This document shows positions 24,897-33,503 of a stretch of 64,000 nt of DNA, one piece after another; the stretch's first letter is position 1, and each line of letters begins with the position of its first letter. The position numbers and the translations under genes were made by a program. Source of the stretch: Bacteroidota bacterium (GTDB lineage: Bacteria > Bacteroidota > Bacteroidia > Chitinophagales > Chitinophagaceae). The DNA lies in the NCBI GenBank assembly GCA_024640255.1, contig JAHEFI010000001.1:1-64000 (forward strand). Direction: 5' to 3'. The notes below the pieces were generated by a model, which had not been told where the DNA came from, made no database searches, and saw nothing but the letters and a program-made list of their open reading frames with translations.

Positions 24897-25847
24897 ATGA
24901 AGCTTTCTACACCCGTTTCGGTACAATGGTTATCTGAATTGATTCAATCCGAAATCATCGGTAATCAAGAATTATTTATCACTGGAGTAAATGAAATTCA
25001 TCAAGTGGAGAAAGGTGATATTGTCTTTGTTGATCATCCAAAATATTATGATAAATGTTTAAACAGTGATGCAAGTTGTATCATTATCAATAATAAAGAA
25101 GTAAGTATTCCAGAAGGAAAAGCCATATTGTTTTGTGAAGATCCTTTTAAGGCCTATGTACAAATTGTTTCGCATTTTAAACCATTCCAGTTAAGTAATA
25201 CTGCAATAAGCCCCGATCTAAAAATGGGTAAAGAGAGTATTATTATGCCGAATGTATTTATAGGTAATAATGTAACTATTGGAGATCATTGTATTATTTA
25301 TCCTGGTGTTTCTATCATGGCTGACACCATTATTGGCAACAATGTAATTATCCAGTCTAATACGGTGATTGGAAGCGATGCATTCTATTATAATACCAAG
25401 AAAAATCGTCAAGACTGGTATACCAAAATGCCTAGCTGTGGCCATGTTGTATTAGAAGATAAAGTAGAAATTGGGGCCGGATGTACCATTGATAGAGGAG
25501 TAAGTGGTGCTACCATTATTGGTAGAGGTACCAAGATTGATAATATGGTGCATATTGGTCATGATACTCAAACTGGACCAAATTGTTTATTTGCGGCAGG
25601 AGTTGCCATTGCTGGAGGAGTAAAAATTAAAGAGGGCGTTACCCTTTGGGGCCAAGTAGGCGTAAATAAAACCATTACCATCGAAGAAAATGTTACGGTG
25701 ATGGGTCATTCTGGAGTGGTAGGTTCTTTGGAAGCCGGCAAAACTTATTTGGGATTCCCAGCAGAAGATGCTAGTATTAAAAGAAGAGAATTTGTGTGGA
25801 TTAGACGTATTCCAGAATTATGGAAAAAAGTAATGGAAGATAAATAG
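24897..25847 (+). CDS. LpxD-like UDP-3-O-acylglucosamine N-acyltransferase
   Basis: 316-residue left-handed beta-helix acyltransferase. The N-terminal LpxD uridine-binding-type domain (ITGVNEIHQVEKGDIVFVDH, residues 24-43) is followed by hexapeptide repeats from about residue 105 (IIMPNVFIGNNVTIGDHCII). The LpxD-like catalytic His region is IDNMVHIGHDTQTG near residue 216. It should transfer a hydroxyacyl chain in lipid A synthesis. Bacteroidota often carry a second LpxD-like copy apart from the lpxD-lpxC-lpxA cluster. This stand-alone gene is probably that copy, so its exact acceptor is uncertain. Confidence 0.82.
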   Translation: MKLSTPVSVQWLSELIQSEIIGNQELFITGVNEIHQVEKGDIVFVDHPKYYDKCLNSDASCIIINNKEVSIPEGKAILFCEDPFKAYVQIVSHFKPFQLSNTAISPDLKMGKESIIMPNVFIGNNVTIGDHCIIYPGVSIMADTIIGNNVIIQSNTVIGSDAFYYNTKKNRQDWYTKMPSCGHVVLEDKVEIGAGCTIDRGVSGATIIGRGTKIDNMVHIGHDTQTGPNCLFAAGVAIAGGVKIKEGVTLWGQVGVNKTITIEENVTVMGHSGVVGSLEAGKTYLGFPAEDASIKRREFVWIRRIPELWKKVMEDK

Positions 25848-25851
25848 CTTA

Positions 25852-26826
25852 CTATAATTGATGTAAGGCTTTTAATTCATTACAAGTTCTTTCAATAGTT
25901 GCTTCGATGGTTCGATACTTAAATGATGGGAATGCTTCTAAGAATTTCTGATTATTAAAATTCACCACTGCTTGTGCTGTAGCGGCTGTTTCTTTAGTTA
26001 ATAAAGGTGTTTTACCTGTAAAGATTGCTTTGACAGCCTCTAGTCTCCACACTATGGCAGCTAATGTAGGTGTTACTTTTCTAAAGGGTGGTCTTTTTTG
26101 AAAACCTTTAGCAATGAGTGTAAATATTTCTCTATAGGGTCTGTTATCTCCGCTAATCACATAACGTTGTCCACTAATATCCGAGTCCATTAATAATTGC
26201 ATGGCGTCTATTACATCTAATACATCCACAAATCCACTCACGCCTTCTGTATACCAAGGAAATTCATTGTATGCAGATTTAAATATTTCAGATGAACCCT
26301 TATTCCAATCTCCTGCACCTAAAATAATCACTGGATTCACAATGGCCATATTTAATCCCTCTGCCATGCCTCTCCACACTTCCATTTCAGCCAAGTATTT
26401 TGATTTACCATAAACACTATTACTGGTTTCAGGTGTCCAATACATGGATTCATCTACTGGCTTATCTTTTCTAATTCTTCCCAATGCTGCAACAGAACTT
26501 ACAAATACCAATTTCTGAATACCTTGCTCTAAACATTGATTCACCACATTGGCAGTACCTTCTACATTTGCATGTAACATGCTATCTGCTTGGCCTGGCG
26601 CAAAAGATACAATAGCTGCACAATGATATACCTGTGTGGCATCTTTCATGGCTTCTTGTAAACTAATAATATCTAAAATATCTCCCTGTCTCCAAATTAC
26701 TTTATCAGCACCCGGAAATGGAGGTATCTCTTTTCTGTATAAAGCAATAACAGGCTTGCCCTTTTCTATTAAGGATTGAATTAAATGAGCTCCTACCAAA
26801 CCACTAGCGCCTGTTACAAATATCAT
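25852..26826 (-). CDS. NAD-dependent epimerase/dehydratase-family protein
   Basis: 324-residue extended SDR. N-terminal dinucleotide-binding FVTGASGLVGAHLIQSL is at residues 3-19, VYHCAAIVSFAPG near residue 66 and FVSSVAALGRI near residue 107. The catalytic Tyr-Lys pair is in VYGKSKYLAEMEVW near residue 138. It resembles dihydroflavonol-4-reductase or 3-beta-hydroxysteroid dehydrogenase-like proteins; the substrate is unknown. It starts six bases after the SCO1 gene on the same strand and its stop is four bases from the LpxD-like gene (convergent). Confidence 0.85.
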   Translation of the reverse strand: MIFVTGASGLVGAHLIQSLIEKGKPVIALYRKEIPPFPGADKVIWRQGDILDIISLQEAMKDATQVYHCAAIVSFAPGQADSMLHANVEGTANVVNQCLEQGIQKLVFVSSVAALGRIRKDKPVDESMYWTPETSNSVYGKSKYLAEMEVWRGMAEGLNMAIVNPVIILGAGDWNKGSSEIFKSAYNEFPWYTEGVSGFVDVLDVIDAMQLLMDSDISGQRYVISGDNRPYREIFTLIAKGFQKRPPFRKVTPTLAAIVWRLEAVKAIFTGKTPLLTKETAATAQAVVNFNNQKFLEAFPSFKYRTIEATIERTCNELKALHQL

Positions 26827-26832
26827 GATGAA

Positions 26833-27456
26833 TTATTCTTTAATTAATCGAGCAATATCCACTTTTAATTGCTCTACTTCGATGGGCTTTAAACCATCAT
26901 AGATCTTTCCTCTGATTTTACCGTTTCTATCTACTAAAGCAAAAAACTGTGTATGAATAAATTGATCTTCTATTTTTTCTACATTGTTTTTAGGGTCGTC
27001 TAATAAATAAGATCCTCTTGCCATTTGATATAAACTATCTTTTCTACCTGTTAAGAAAATCCATTTAGCGGTATTCACTTTTAATGAATCGGCATAATGT
27101 TTTAATACTGGAACCGAGTCTGTACCTGGGTTACAAGTATGTGATACAATTTGAAAATCAGGTTCTTTTTGATACAATTCATAGATGGCTTTCATGTTGG
27201 TATTCAACCTTGGACATATGCCCTTACAAGTAGTAAAGAAATATTCTACCACTGTAATTTTATTTTGATAAACCGCTTCTGTTACTTTTTGACCATCTTG
27301 ATTGGTAAAACTAAATGGCTGTACATAACTTAATACAGGCATTTTTACTTTCCAGTTATCTGTTCCCTTGAATAAAAAATAATAAAATGCAGCAATTAAG
27401 ACCACAAAAAAGACAATATAGATAGCTGCTTTTTGATTGAATTTTTTAGACGCCAT
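26833..27456 (-). CDS. SCO1/SenC-family copper chaperone-like protein
   Basis: 207 residues with one N-terminal membrane anchor (about 10-29) and a periplasmic thioredoxin fold. The Cu-binding CxxxC is in YFFTTCKGICPRLNTNM near residue 72, and the distant conserved His is in EDQFIHTQFFALVDRNGKI near residue 162. These are the three Cu ligands of the SCO family. It probably helps metallate cytochrome c oxidase CuA, although no oxidase gene is in view. It is divergent from the MerC-like gene and precedes the epimerase gene by six bases. Confidence 0.92.
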   Translation of the reverse strand: MASKKFNQKAAIYIVFFVVLIAAFYYFLFKGTDNWKVKMPVLSYVQPFSFTNQDGQKVTEAVYQNKITVVEYFFTTCKGICPRLNTNMKAIYELYQKEPDFQIVSHTCNPGTDSVPVLKHYADSLKVNTAKWIFLTGRKDSLYQMARGSYLLDDPKNNVEKIEDQFIHTQFFALVDRNGKIRGKIYDGLKPIEVEQLKVDIARLIKE

Positions 27457-27510
27457 TTTACCTGTTTTTAGTACCTCAAAGGTAGTATTTAATTAGTCCT
27501 TTTATTGGTT

Positions 27511-27518
27511 TATCTTTG
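27511..27518 (+). promoter_or_regulatory. -7 box of the MerC-like gene, leaderless spacing
   Basis: TATCTTTG, an exact consensus match, ends four bases before the ATG at 27523. The predicted transcript would start at or next to the A of the start codon. Confidence 0.5.
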
Positions 27519-27522
27519 TGCT

Positions 27523-27915
27523 ATGTTTAAAAATTGGAATTGGGATGCGGTAGGTATTGGTGCTTCTTTAGCATGTGCGATTCATTGTGCTTTATTGCCT
27601 TTGTTTTTTAGCAGCTTACCATTATTAGGGATTAATATTCTGCACAATATTCAATTTGAACTAGGGATGATTTTATTATCCTTCGCCATTGGTGCCTATT
27701 CTTTATACCATGGTTACAAAAAACACCACCATTCTTTTAAACCCATCATCTTATTCAGTATTGGAATTGCCTTGATGTTAAGTAGAATGTTGTTCAGAAG
27801 CTGGGACCTGTTTTTATTATTCCCTGCAGCCTTTTTTATTATTGTAGCACATATCAACAACCATAACAGTTGCAGAATGCATAACCATGCTCATGCAGAT
27901 GATTGTGATCACTAA
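27523..27915 (+). CDS. MerC-domain membrane protein with His/Cys-rich tail
   Basis: 130-residue inner-membrane protein with four predicted helices. The first contains the MerC-type metal pair [13 protein letters not shown] near residue 14. The C-terminus is a cytosolic metal-ligand cluster, [19 protein letters not shown]. MerC transports mercuric ion in mer operons. In Bacteroidota such stand-alone MerC-domain proteins have unknown metals. The start at 27523 is favoured over 27505 because the latter lies inside the promoter box. Its stop overlaps the cysS stop region by three bases, in convergent orientation. Confidence 0.85.
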   Translation: MFKNWNWDAVGIGASLACAIHCALLPLFFSSLPLLGINILHNIQFELGMILLSFAIGAYSLYHGYKKHHHSFKPIILFSIGIALMLSRMLFRSWDLFLLFPAAFFIIVAHINNHNSCRMHNHAHADDCDH

Positions 27916-29414
27916 AGGGTATAACTCATTGAACCGTCTTTCTCATCCTTTAATTGGATGCCCATTGCAGCTAATTGGTTTCTGATTTTATCACTGGTAG
28001 CAAAATCTTTTCTAGTCTTAGCGTCTTTTCTGATTTCAATTAATAATTCTACCACCCCTTTTAATTGTTCGCGATTAGCGCCTTCTTCTACTTTAATGCC
28101 TAAGATATCTTCAATAAATAAGGTCAGTTGTTGTTGGGCATATAACCAAGTGTCTCCACTGATAGCGTCTGCAGCAATATGCTTATCCTTTAATGAATTA
28201 ATGCTTGGTAAAATTTCAAATAAATTAGCCACCACTTTTGCTGTATTGAAATCATCGTCCATAAATTCTTCTAACTCATTCACCCATGTTTTCAATTGAG
28301 TATCTAATGTGGCATCTGATGCAGCACTGCCTTTGGTAAAGCTTTGTGCTTTTAACCATTCATACGCTTCCATCAAACGCTTTAAGGCTTTTTCAGAAGC
28401 TTGTAAAGCTTCATTACTAAAATCTAAAGTGCCTCTATATTGACTTTGTAAAATGAAAAAGCGAACAGTCATAGGAGCATAAGCCTGTGTTAATTCGTGG
28501 TGTTGACCAGAAAATAATTCACTTAACTTAATCACATTATTATAACTCTTACCCATTTTACGACCATTGATCGTAATCATATTATTGTGCATCCAATAAC
28601 TTGCAGGTATCTCGTGATTACATACATTACTTTGTGCTATCTCACATTCGTGGTGTGGGAATTGTAAATCCATTCCACCTCCGTGAATATCAAAACGCTT
28701 TCCTAAATATTTAGTAGCCATCGCAGAACACTCAATATGCCATCCCGGGAAACCCTCTCCCCATGGGCTTTGCCAGCGCATGATATGTTCAACAGGTGCT
28801 TTTTTCCATAAAGCAAAATCTACTTTATTTTTTTTCTCTTCTTGATTTTCTAACTCACGCGTAGTATCTAATTGCTCTTCTAAATTTCTTCCGCTTAAAA
28901 TACCGTATGGTTGATTTTTCTTTGAATAATCTTCATTGTACTTTACTACATCAAAATACACTGAGCCATTTTTTTCATATGCATAACCATCTTTGATGAT
29001 GGTCTTGATCATTTCAATTTGTTCTACAATATGACCCGTAGCAGTTGGTTCAATGCTTGGTGGCATATTATTAAATTGCTCCATTGCCCAATGATATAAG
29101 TGCGTATATTTTTGCACTAGTTCCATAGGTTCTAATTTTTCTAGGATGGCTTTAGAAGCAATTTTATCTTCGGCTTGTTTTCCTTCTTCTTCAAAATGAC
29201 CAGCGTCTGTAATATTTCTTACATAACGAACCTTATAGCCCTTGTGTAATAAATAACGATATACCACATCAAATGTGATAAAAGGTCTTGCATGCCCTAA
29301 ATGACTTTCTCCACTCACTGTTGGTCCACATACATACATGCCTACATAGGGCGCGTTGATGGGCTCAAATACTTCTTTTTGTCTGCTGAGTGAATTGTAT
29401 AACTTAAGTGGCAT
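27912..29414 (-). CDS. cysS: Cysteinyl-tRNA synthetase
   Basis: 500-residue class I synthetase charging tRNA-Cys. The zinc Cys and HIGH-like motif are in [19 protein letters not shown] near residue 27. Further zinc ligands are in [11 protein letters not shown] near residue 224 and [11 protein letters not shown] near residue 252. The KMSKS loop reads [10 protein letters not shown] near residue 284. Length is slightly above the E. coli 461. It is the last gene on the minus strand of this block and converges on the MerC-like gene. Confidence 0.97.
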   Translation of the reverse strand: MPLKLYNSLSRQKEVFEPINAPYVGMYVCGPTVSGESHLGHARPFITFDVVYRYLLHKGYKVRYVRNITDAGHFEEEGKQAEDKIASKAILEKLEPMELVQKYTHLYHWAMEQFNNMPPSIEPTATGHIVEQIEMIKTIIKDGYAYEKNGSVYFDVVKYNEDYSKKNQPYGILSGRNLEEQLDTTRELENQEEKKNKVDFALWKKAPVEHIMRWQSPWGEGFPGWHIECSAMATKYLGKRFDIHGGGMDLQFPHHECEIAQSNVCNHEIPASYWMHNNMITINGRKMGKSYNNVIKLSELFSGQHHELTQAYAPMTVRFFILQSQYRGTLDFSNEALQASEKALKRLMEAYEWLKAQSFTKGSAASDATLDTQLKTWVNELEEFMDDDFNTAKVVANLFEILPSINSLKDKHIAADAISGDTWLYAQQQLTLFIEDILGIKVEEGANREQLKGVVELLIEIRKDAKTRKDFATSDKIRNQLAAMGIQLKDEKDGSMSYTL

Positions 29415-29455
29415 AATATGGCCTCAAAGATATTTTATTTTAGGGAATTGAAGGC

Positions 29456-30568
29456 CTAATTCTTCTTTAACAAAAGGTCGGACAAAATCATATGATGATC
29501 ACTTAGGTTTTCATCCACCGATTCCCAAGCTTTTATATCCCAGCGATCATCGGCTAAAATATAATCAATGCGTAATGTGGGTGATAGACCCATAAATGTT
29601 AGGCCAATCCCAAAGCCTTTTTTCAAAAAAGCATCTTGTAAGTTTCCTTTAATGGTGGTATAGGTATAAGAACTTGGAACATCATTAAAATCTCCTGTAA
29701 TAATGGTTGGATAAGGAGATTGATCCAGCTCAGCTCTAACTATATCTGCTTGTACTGCTCTTTCAATAAATGCTTGTTTCATTTTTTTGGCAACCCCTCT
29801 ATTGGCTTTCACCTCTAAATTATTCGTAGGTGTTTCATGAAATTCAAAATCGTTCTGTTTAAATCTATAAGAAGCTAAATGAGTGGTATATACACGAATA
29901 GTATCGTCTCCTTTTAATACGGTAGCATAAATAACACTCTCTCCATTTAAAAATGCTTTTCTTTTGGAATCGATTATAGGATACTTAGAGTAGATAATAC
30001 AACCTGCATAATAATTGGGATCGGTTGTTTGATAGTCTTTTGAAAAAAACGAATAAGGATAATTTTTTTCAAAATAGATGGCATGATTGGCAGCATCATT
30101 AGGACGCTCTTTGGTATTATACTCTTGCAAGCAAATAATATCTGGATCCCATTTTTGAATGGAATAAGCAATTTCTTCGGCTCTGAATTTATGACCAGCA
30201 GCCATTTCCTCACTTCCATTAAACTCTTTAATATTCCAACTAGCTACTCTTAATTGATTATTTTTTCTCTTGCTAGAAAAAGGTGTTCCTGGATGCCATG
30301 CAAATAAAACACTAATTACTTTCCAGCCTATCACTAAACTTAATAAAGGTAATAAAGCAAATAAAGGCTTGGCCAATAACCAAAGAATAATCAATAAAAG
30401 CTCTAGCAATATTAAGTAAGGTGCAGCTATTCCTAAAAAACCATTGATCCAAATAAAAGGTAACGGATGAAAAAAAATAGGATATAAAAACAAGGCAGTT
30501 ACTAGTATATTCAATACCAATAAAAATTTCTTAATAAAAACTCTTAGCCTTGACTTTTTTTTAGCCAT
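29456..30568 (-). CDS. Membrane-anchored endonuclease/exonuclease/phosphatase-family protein
   Basis: 370 residues. Two or three N-terminal hydrophobic segments within about residues 10-95 are followed by an EEP-fold domain. Catalytic elements in order: VASWNIKEFNG near residue 108, ICLQEYNT near residue 145, ITGDFNDVPSSY near residue 290, and SDHHMILSDL near the C-terminus. It should be a Mg-dependent phosphoesterase acting on DNA, phospholipid or another substrate. The target is unknown. Its start overlaps the stop of the rhomboid-like gene by one base, so translation is likely coupled. Confidence 0.88.
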   Translation of the reverse strand: MAKKKSRLRVFIKKFLLVLNILVTALFLYPIFFHPLPFIWINGFLGIAAPYLILLELLLIILWLLAKPLFALLPLLSLVIGWKVISVLFAWHPGTPFSSKRKNNQLRVASWNIKEFNGSEEMAAGHKFRAEEIAYSIQKWDPDIICLQEYNTKERPNDAANHAIYFEKNYPYSFFSKDYQTTDPNYYAGCIIYSKYPIIDSKRKAFLNGESVIYATVLKGDDTIRVYTTHLASYRFKQNDFEFHETPTNNLEVKANRGVAKKMKQAFIERAVQADIVRAELDQSPYPTIITGDFNDVPSSYTYTTIKGNLQDAFLKKGFGIGLTFMGLSPTLRIDYILADDRWDIKAWESVDENLSDHHMILSDLLLKKN

Positions 30569-31254
30569 TAACTCTTAGGTGTTAAACTATTATTAATGGA
30601 ACGCAATAACTGATGCATCCACGCACCTAAATCTATTTCTTTTTTTAATAAAAATGCATAGAGTAATCCACTTAATCCCCCCAAAAAGATAGAGAAGCTA
30701 TGTTCTATTGTAATATCCTTAAAGGATAAACCTGTAATAATTAAATAGATAATAATTAATACCCAAGCAGGTATGCCCTTACCAATATTAGATAGTGTTT
30801 TATAAGTAGGCGCAATGATGAATGTAGCCAATGCAATAGCTAATACACTGGTTTGTGCACCAATTAAGGGTTCCTGTCCATTATGTAAAACATAACTGGT
30901 TGCTGCAATCAATCCACTATAAAAATAAATAGGAAACAAATGTCTATTGGCACTTACATTTTGTAAAATATTTCCAAAAACAAACAACCAAAATAAATTA
31001 GTAAACAAAGCCCAGAAATTATCGTGGGTCCAATTAAAACTAATAAATGTCCAAGGAGCTATTTTGATATTACTTGGGAGCAAGATCACATATTGATAAA
31101 TCTCTTGTTGAAAATCTTGTGCAGGAAAGCCTTCCAAGTAATAAGTAACTTTCATAAAAACAAAAGTCACCGCCACCACCAAATTCACGGCCAACAATGC
31201 TACCAGCGCATTGTTATCGGCACCCCATAAAGGCTTATTGGAAGAATCACTCAT
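30568..31254 (-). CDS. Rhomboid-family protein without catalytic residues
   Basis: 228-residue polytopic membrane protein with a rhomboid pattern. FISFNWTHDNFWALFTNL (the L1/TM2 His-Asn region) is near residue 68. The expected Ser motif GxSG is replaced by LIGAQTSVLAI near residue 131, and the expected His of AHxGG is replaced by SIFLGGLSGLLY near residue 188. Both members of the Ser-His dyad are therefore missing, and it is probably a pseudoprotease. It lies 15 bases after an intact rhomboid gene and overlaps the EEP nuclease gene by one base. Confidence 0.82.
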   Translation of the reverse strand: MSDSSNKPLWGADNNALVALLAVNLVVAVTFVFMKVTYYLEGFPAQDFQQEIYQYVILLPSNIKIAPWTFISFNWTHDNFWALFTNLFWLFVFGNILQNVSANRHLFPIYFYSGLIAATSYVLHNGQEPLIGAQTSVLAIALATFIIAPTYKTLSNIGKGIPAWVLIIIYLIITGLSFKDITIEHSFSIFLGGLSGLLYAFLLKKEIDLGAWMHQLLRSINNSLTPKS

Positions 31255-31269
31255 GTTTTTGAATTGAGA

Positions 31270-31995
31270 TTAATAAAATGTTTTACGGTTTTTTCTATTC
31301 CAGATATACACTAGAATAAATCCAACCACCGCACCACCCACATGTGCCCATCTTGCTACATTATCTCCTGCAGAGTTTCGAATAGCAAATATTAACTCAT
31401 AAGAGAAATATAATATACCCAACCACTTTGCTTTAATAGGAAATAAGAAATAAATATAGATATAGGTGTTAGGAAACAAATACACAAAGGCAATCAAGAT
31501 GCCAAAAACCGCACCACTAGCACCCAGCGTAGCCACATTCACTTTCTTATTGTAGTAATTCATGAATTGGTCATAAGTAGCATCGTGCACATAATTAGAA
31601 GTCACAATTTCTTTGTACTGATGTACTAATGGCATTAATTCAAAAGATAAAATAGCCAAATGTATTACTGCTGCACCTACTCCACATAAAATATAAAACA
31701 ATAAAAATCTTTTTGGACCCCAAAGATTTTCTAGAATAGAACCAAACATCCATAGTGCCAACATGTTTCCAAAAATATGTCCAAAGTCACCATGCAAAAA
31801 CATATGAGTAATTAATTGCCAAGGTTTGAACAATTCACTCTGCCATGCATGTAATGCTAAATAATCTTCGAAAGAAAAAGTACTAGTAGGTCCCGCAAAA
31901 GTGTTTTGAGCTAAGAATAATAAACCATTAATAATTAATAGGTTTTTTACAATGGTAGGTAACACTTCAAAACGCGTAGGTCTAAATTGAGTCAT
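31270..31995 (-). CDS. Rhomboid-family intramembrane serine protease
   Basis: 241 residues, six predicted membrane helices. HMFLHGDFGHIFGNMLALWM is near residue 62 (L1 loop and TM2 His-Asn). The catalytic Ser is in TLGASGAVFGILIAF near residue 155 and the catalytic His is in WAHVGGAVVGF near residue 215, so the dyad is complete. It should cleave membrane-anchored substrates at or near the bilayer. It lies between rlmD (three bases upstream) and the pseudo-rhomboid (15 bases downstream), all on the minus strand. Confidence 0.93.
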   Translation of the reverse strand: MTQFRPTRFEVLPTIVKNLLIINGLLFLAQNTFAGPTSTFSFEDYLALHAWQSELFKPWQLITHMFLHGDFGHIFGNMLALWMFGSILENLWGPKRFLLFYILCGVGAAVIHLAILSFELMPLVHQYKEIVTSNYVHDATYDQFMNYYNKKVNVATLGASGAVFGILIAFVYLFPNTYIYIYFLFPIKAKWLGILYFSYELIFAIRNSAGDNVARWAHVGGAVVGFILVYIWNRKNRKTFY

Positions 31996-31998
31996 TGT

Positions 31999-33438
31999 TT
32001 ATTTTCTTTTAAGTTGAACTACATTTTCGATATGTAAGGTATGTGGAAACATATCTACTGGCTGTATCTTAGTTACTTTGTATTTTTCATCTAATAGTGC
32101 CAAGTCTCTTGCTTGTGTTGCTGGATTACAGCTTACATATACAATGGTTGGCGCTTCCATCTCTAATAATTTACGCACTAATTTTTCGTGCATACCCGCT
32201 CTTGGAGGATCTGTTATAATTACATCTGGTTTTCCATGAGCAGCAAAAAATGCATCATCACAAATATCAATTACATCTCCAGCAAAAAACGCTGTGTCCT
32301 CTAAGCCATTGATAGACGCATTTATTTTAGCATCTTCTATCGCATCCGCCACCACTTCTACTCCCACAATTTTTTTAGCGTCTTTACTACAAAAAATTCC
32401 AATGCTTCCTGTTCCACAATACAAATCATACACTACTTCCTTGCCAGTGAGTTCTGCAAACTCTCTAGTTACCTGATATAGTTTAGTAGCTTGATAAGAA
32501 TTGGTTTGGAAAAAAGATTTAGGGCTTATCTTAAATTGAAAGTCTTCTAATTTTTCAGTGATATAACCATTACCAAAATAAACCTGTGGTACCAAGTCTT
32601 GCATACTATCATTACGCTTGGTATTAATAGTATACAATAAAGTAGTAATCTGCGGAAACTGTTTTAATAATAAATCTAATAAAGCTTCTCTTTTCTCTTT
32701 GTCTTCATATCCCAATATCAAATTCACCATCCATTCTCCCTGTGTGGTATTTCTAACAAACATATTTCTCAACCATCCAATATGTTGTTTGATATTGTAA
32801 AAGGGCATCTCATTGTCCACTGCAAATTGAGCCACGGCCTTTCTCATTAAATTAGTTGGCTCTTCTTGTAAATGACAGGTATCAATCTCCACTACTTTTT
32901 CAAAAAATCCTCTTGCATGAAATCCACCTGCGCCTATAGATTTTTCTGGTAAAGTGCCCGCTGCCTTCATTTCTCTAAACGCCTCGAAAGGTATAAATTT
33001 CTCTGTCGCAAAAGTGTACTCCACTTTATTTCTATAACCTTCCGTTGGCGTAGCACCTAAAATGGGAGCAATCTCTGGTAAAGCCACTTTAGCAATTCGA
33101 GTAAGATTATCCACTACTTGCTTATGCTTGTATTGTAATTGTTGTGCATAAGGCAACATCTGCCATTGGCAACCACCACATACCCCAAAATGCGCACAAA
33201 ATGGTTGTACTCTATTGGCCGAATAACTATGAAATGTTTTGGCAAAGCCCTCTGCCCAGTCGGCTTTATTTTTTTGTAATTGGATATCTACAATATCTCC
33301 TGGCACGGCTCCTTCCACAAAAATTACTTTCCCATCCACTCTTGCCAAAGACTTGCCTTCTGCGGCATAATCCTCAATTAATACTTTTTCTAAAATAGGG
33401 GCTTGTTTATTTTTTCTCACTTGTACAAAGGTACTCAA
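31999..33438 (-). CDS. rlmD: 23S rRNA (uracil-C5)-methyltransferase, RlmD/TrmA family
   Basis: 479 residues. N-terminal TRAM domain (EDYAAEGKSLARVDGKVIFV near residue 22) and a 4Fe-4S cluster motif CAHFGVCGGCQWQ near residue 81. The SAM-binding fold has VYDLYCGTGSIGIF near residue 345, and the catalytic Cys is in YVSCNPATQARDLAL near residue 435, with TDPPRAGM before it. It methylates C5 of a uridine in 23S rRNA. U1939 (RlmD) is the likely target, but RlmC or TrmA-like specificity is not excluded. First gene of a minus-strand run through both rhomboids and the EEP protein. Confidence 0.92.
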   Translation of the reverse strand: MSTFVQVRKNKQAPILEKVLIEDYAAEGKSLARVDGKVIFVEGAVPGDIVDIQLQKNKADWAEGFAKTFHSYSANRVQPFCAHFGVCGGCQWQMLPYAQQLQYKHKQVVDNLTRIAKVALPEIAPILGATPTEGYRNKVEYTFATEKFIPFEAFREMKAAGTLPEKSIGAGGFHARGFFEKVVEIDTCHLQEEPTNLMRKAVAQFAVDNEMPFYNIKQHIGWLRNMFVRNTTQGEWMVNLILGYEDKEKREALLDLLLKQFPQITTLLYTINTKRNDSMQDLVPQVYFGNGYITEKLEDFQFKISPKSFFQTNSYQATKLYQVTREFAELTGKEVVYDLYCGTGSIGIFCSKDAKKIVGVEVVADAIEDAKINASINGLEDTAFFAGDVIDICDDAFFAAHGKPDVIITDPPRAGMHEKLVRKLLEMEAPTIVYVSCNPATQARDLALLDEKYKVTKIQPVDMFPHTLHIENVVQLKRK

Positions 33439-33503
33439 CCAGCATTGATTTTTGAATAAAATGGGACTTATAAATTATATTTGAATCCAATTAAAAAGGA
33501 TCT

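Noticed and set aside
24663..24926. 87-residue minus-strand open frame
   Set aside because: It runs through AT-rich spacer and over the start and promoter of the LpxD-like gene, its product is Lys/Asn/Phe low complexity, and no family is recognised.
27912..29414. KMGKS instead of KMSKS in CysS as a defect
   Set aside because: A single change in this loop is common in class I synthetases and the other active-site and zinc motifs are intact.
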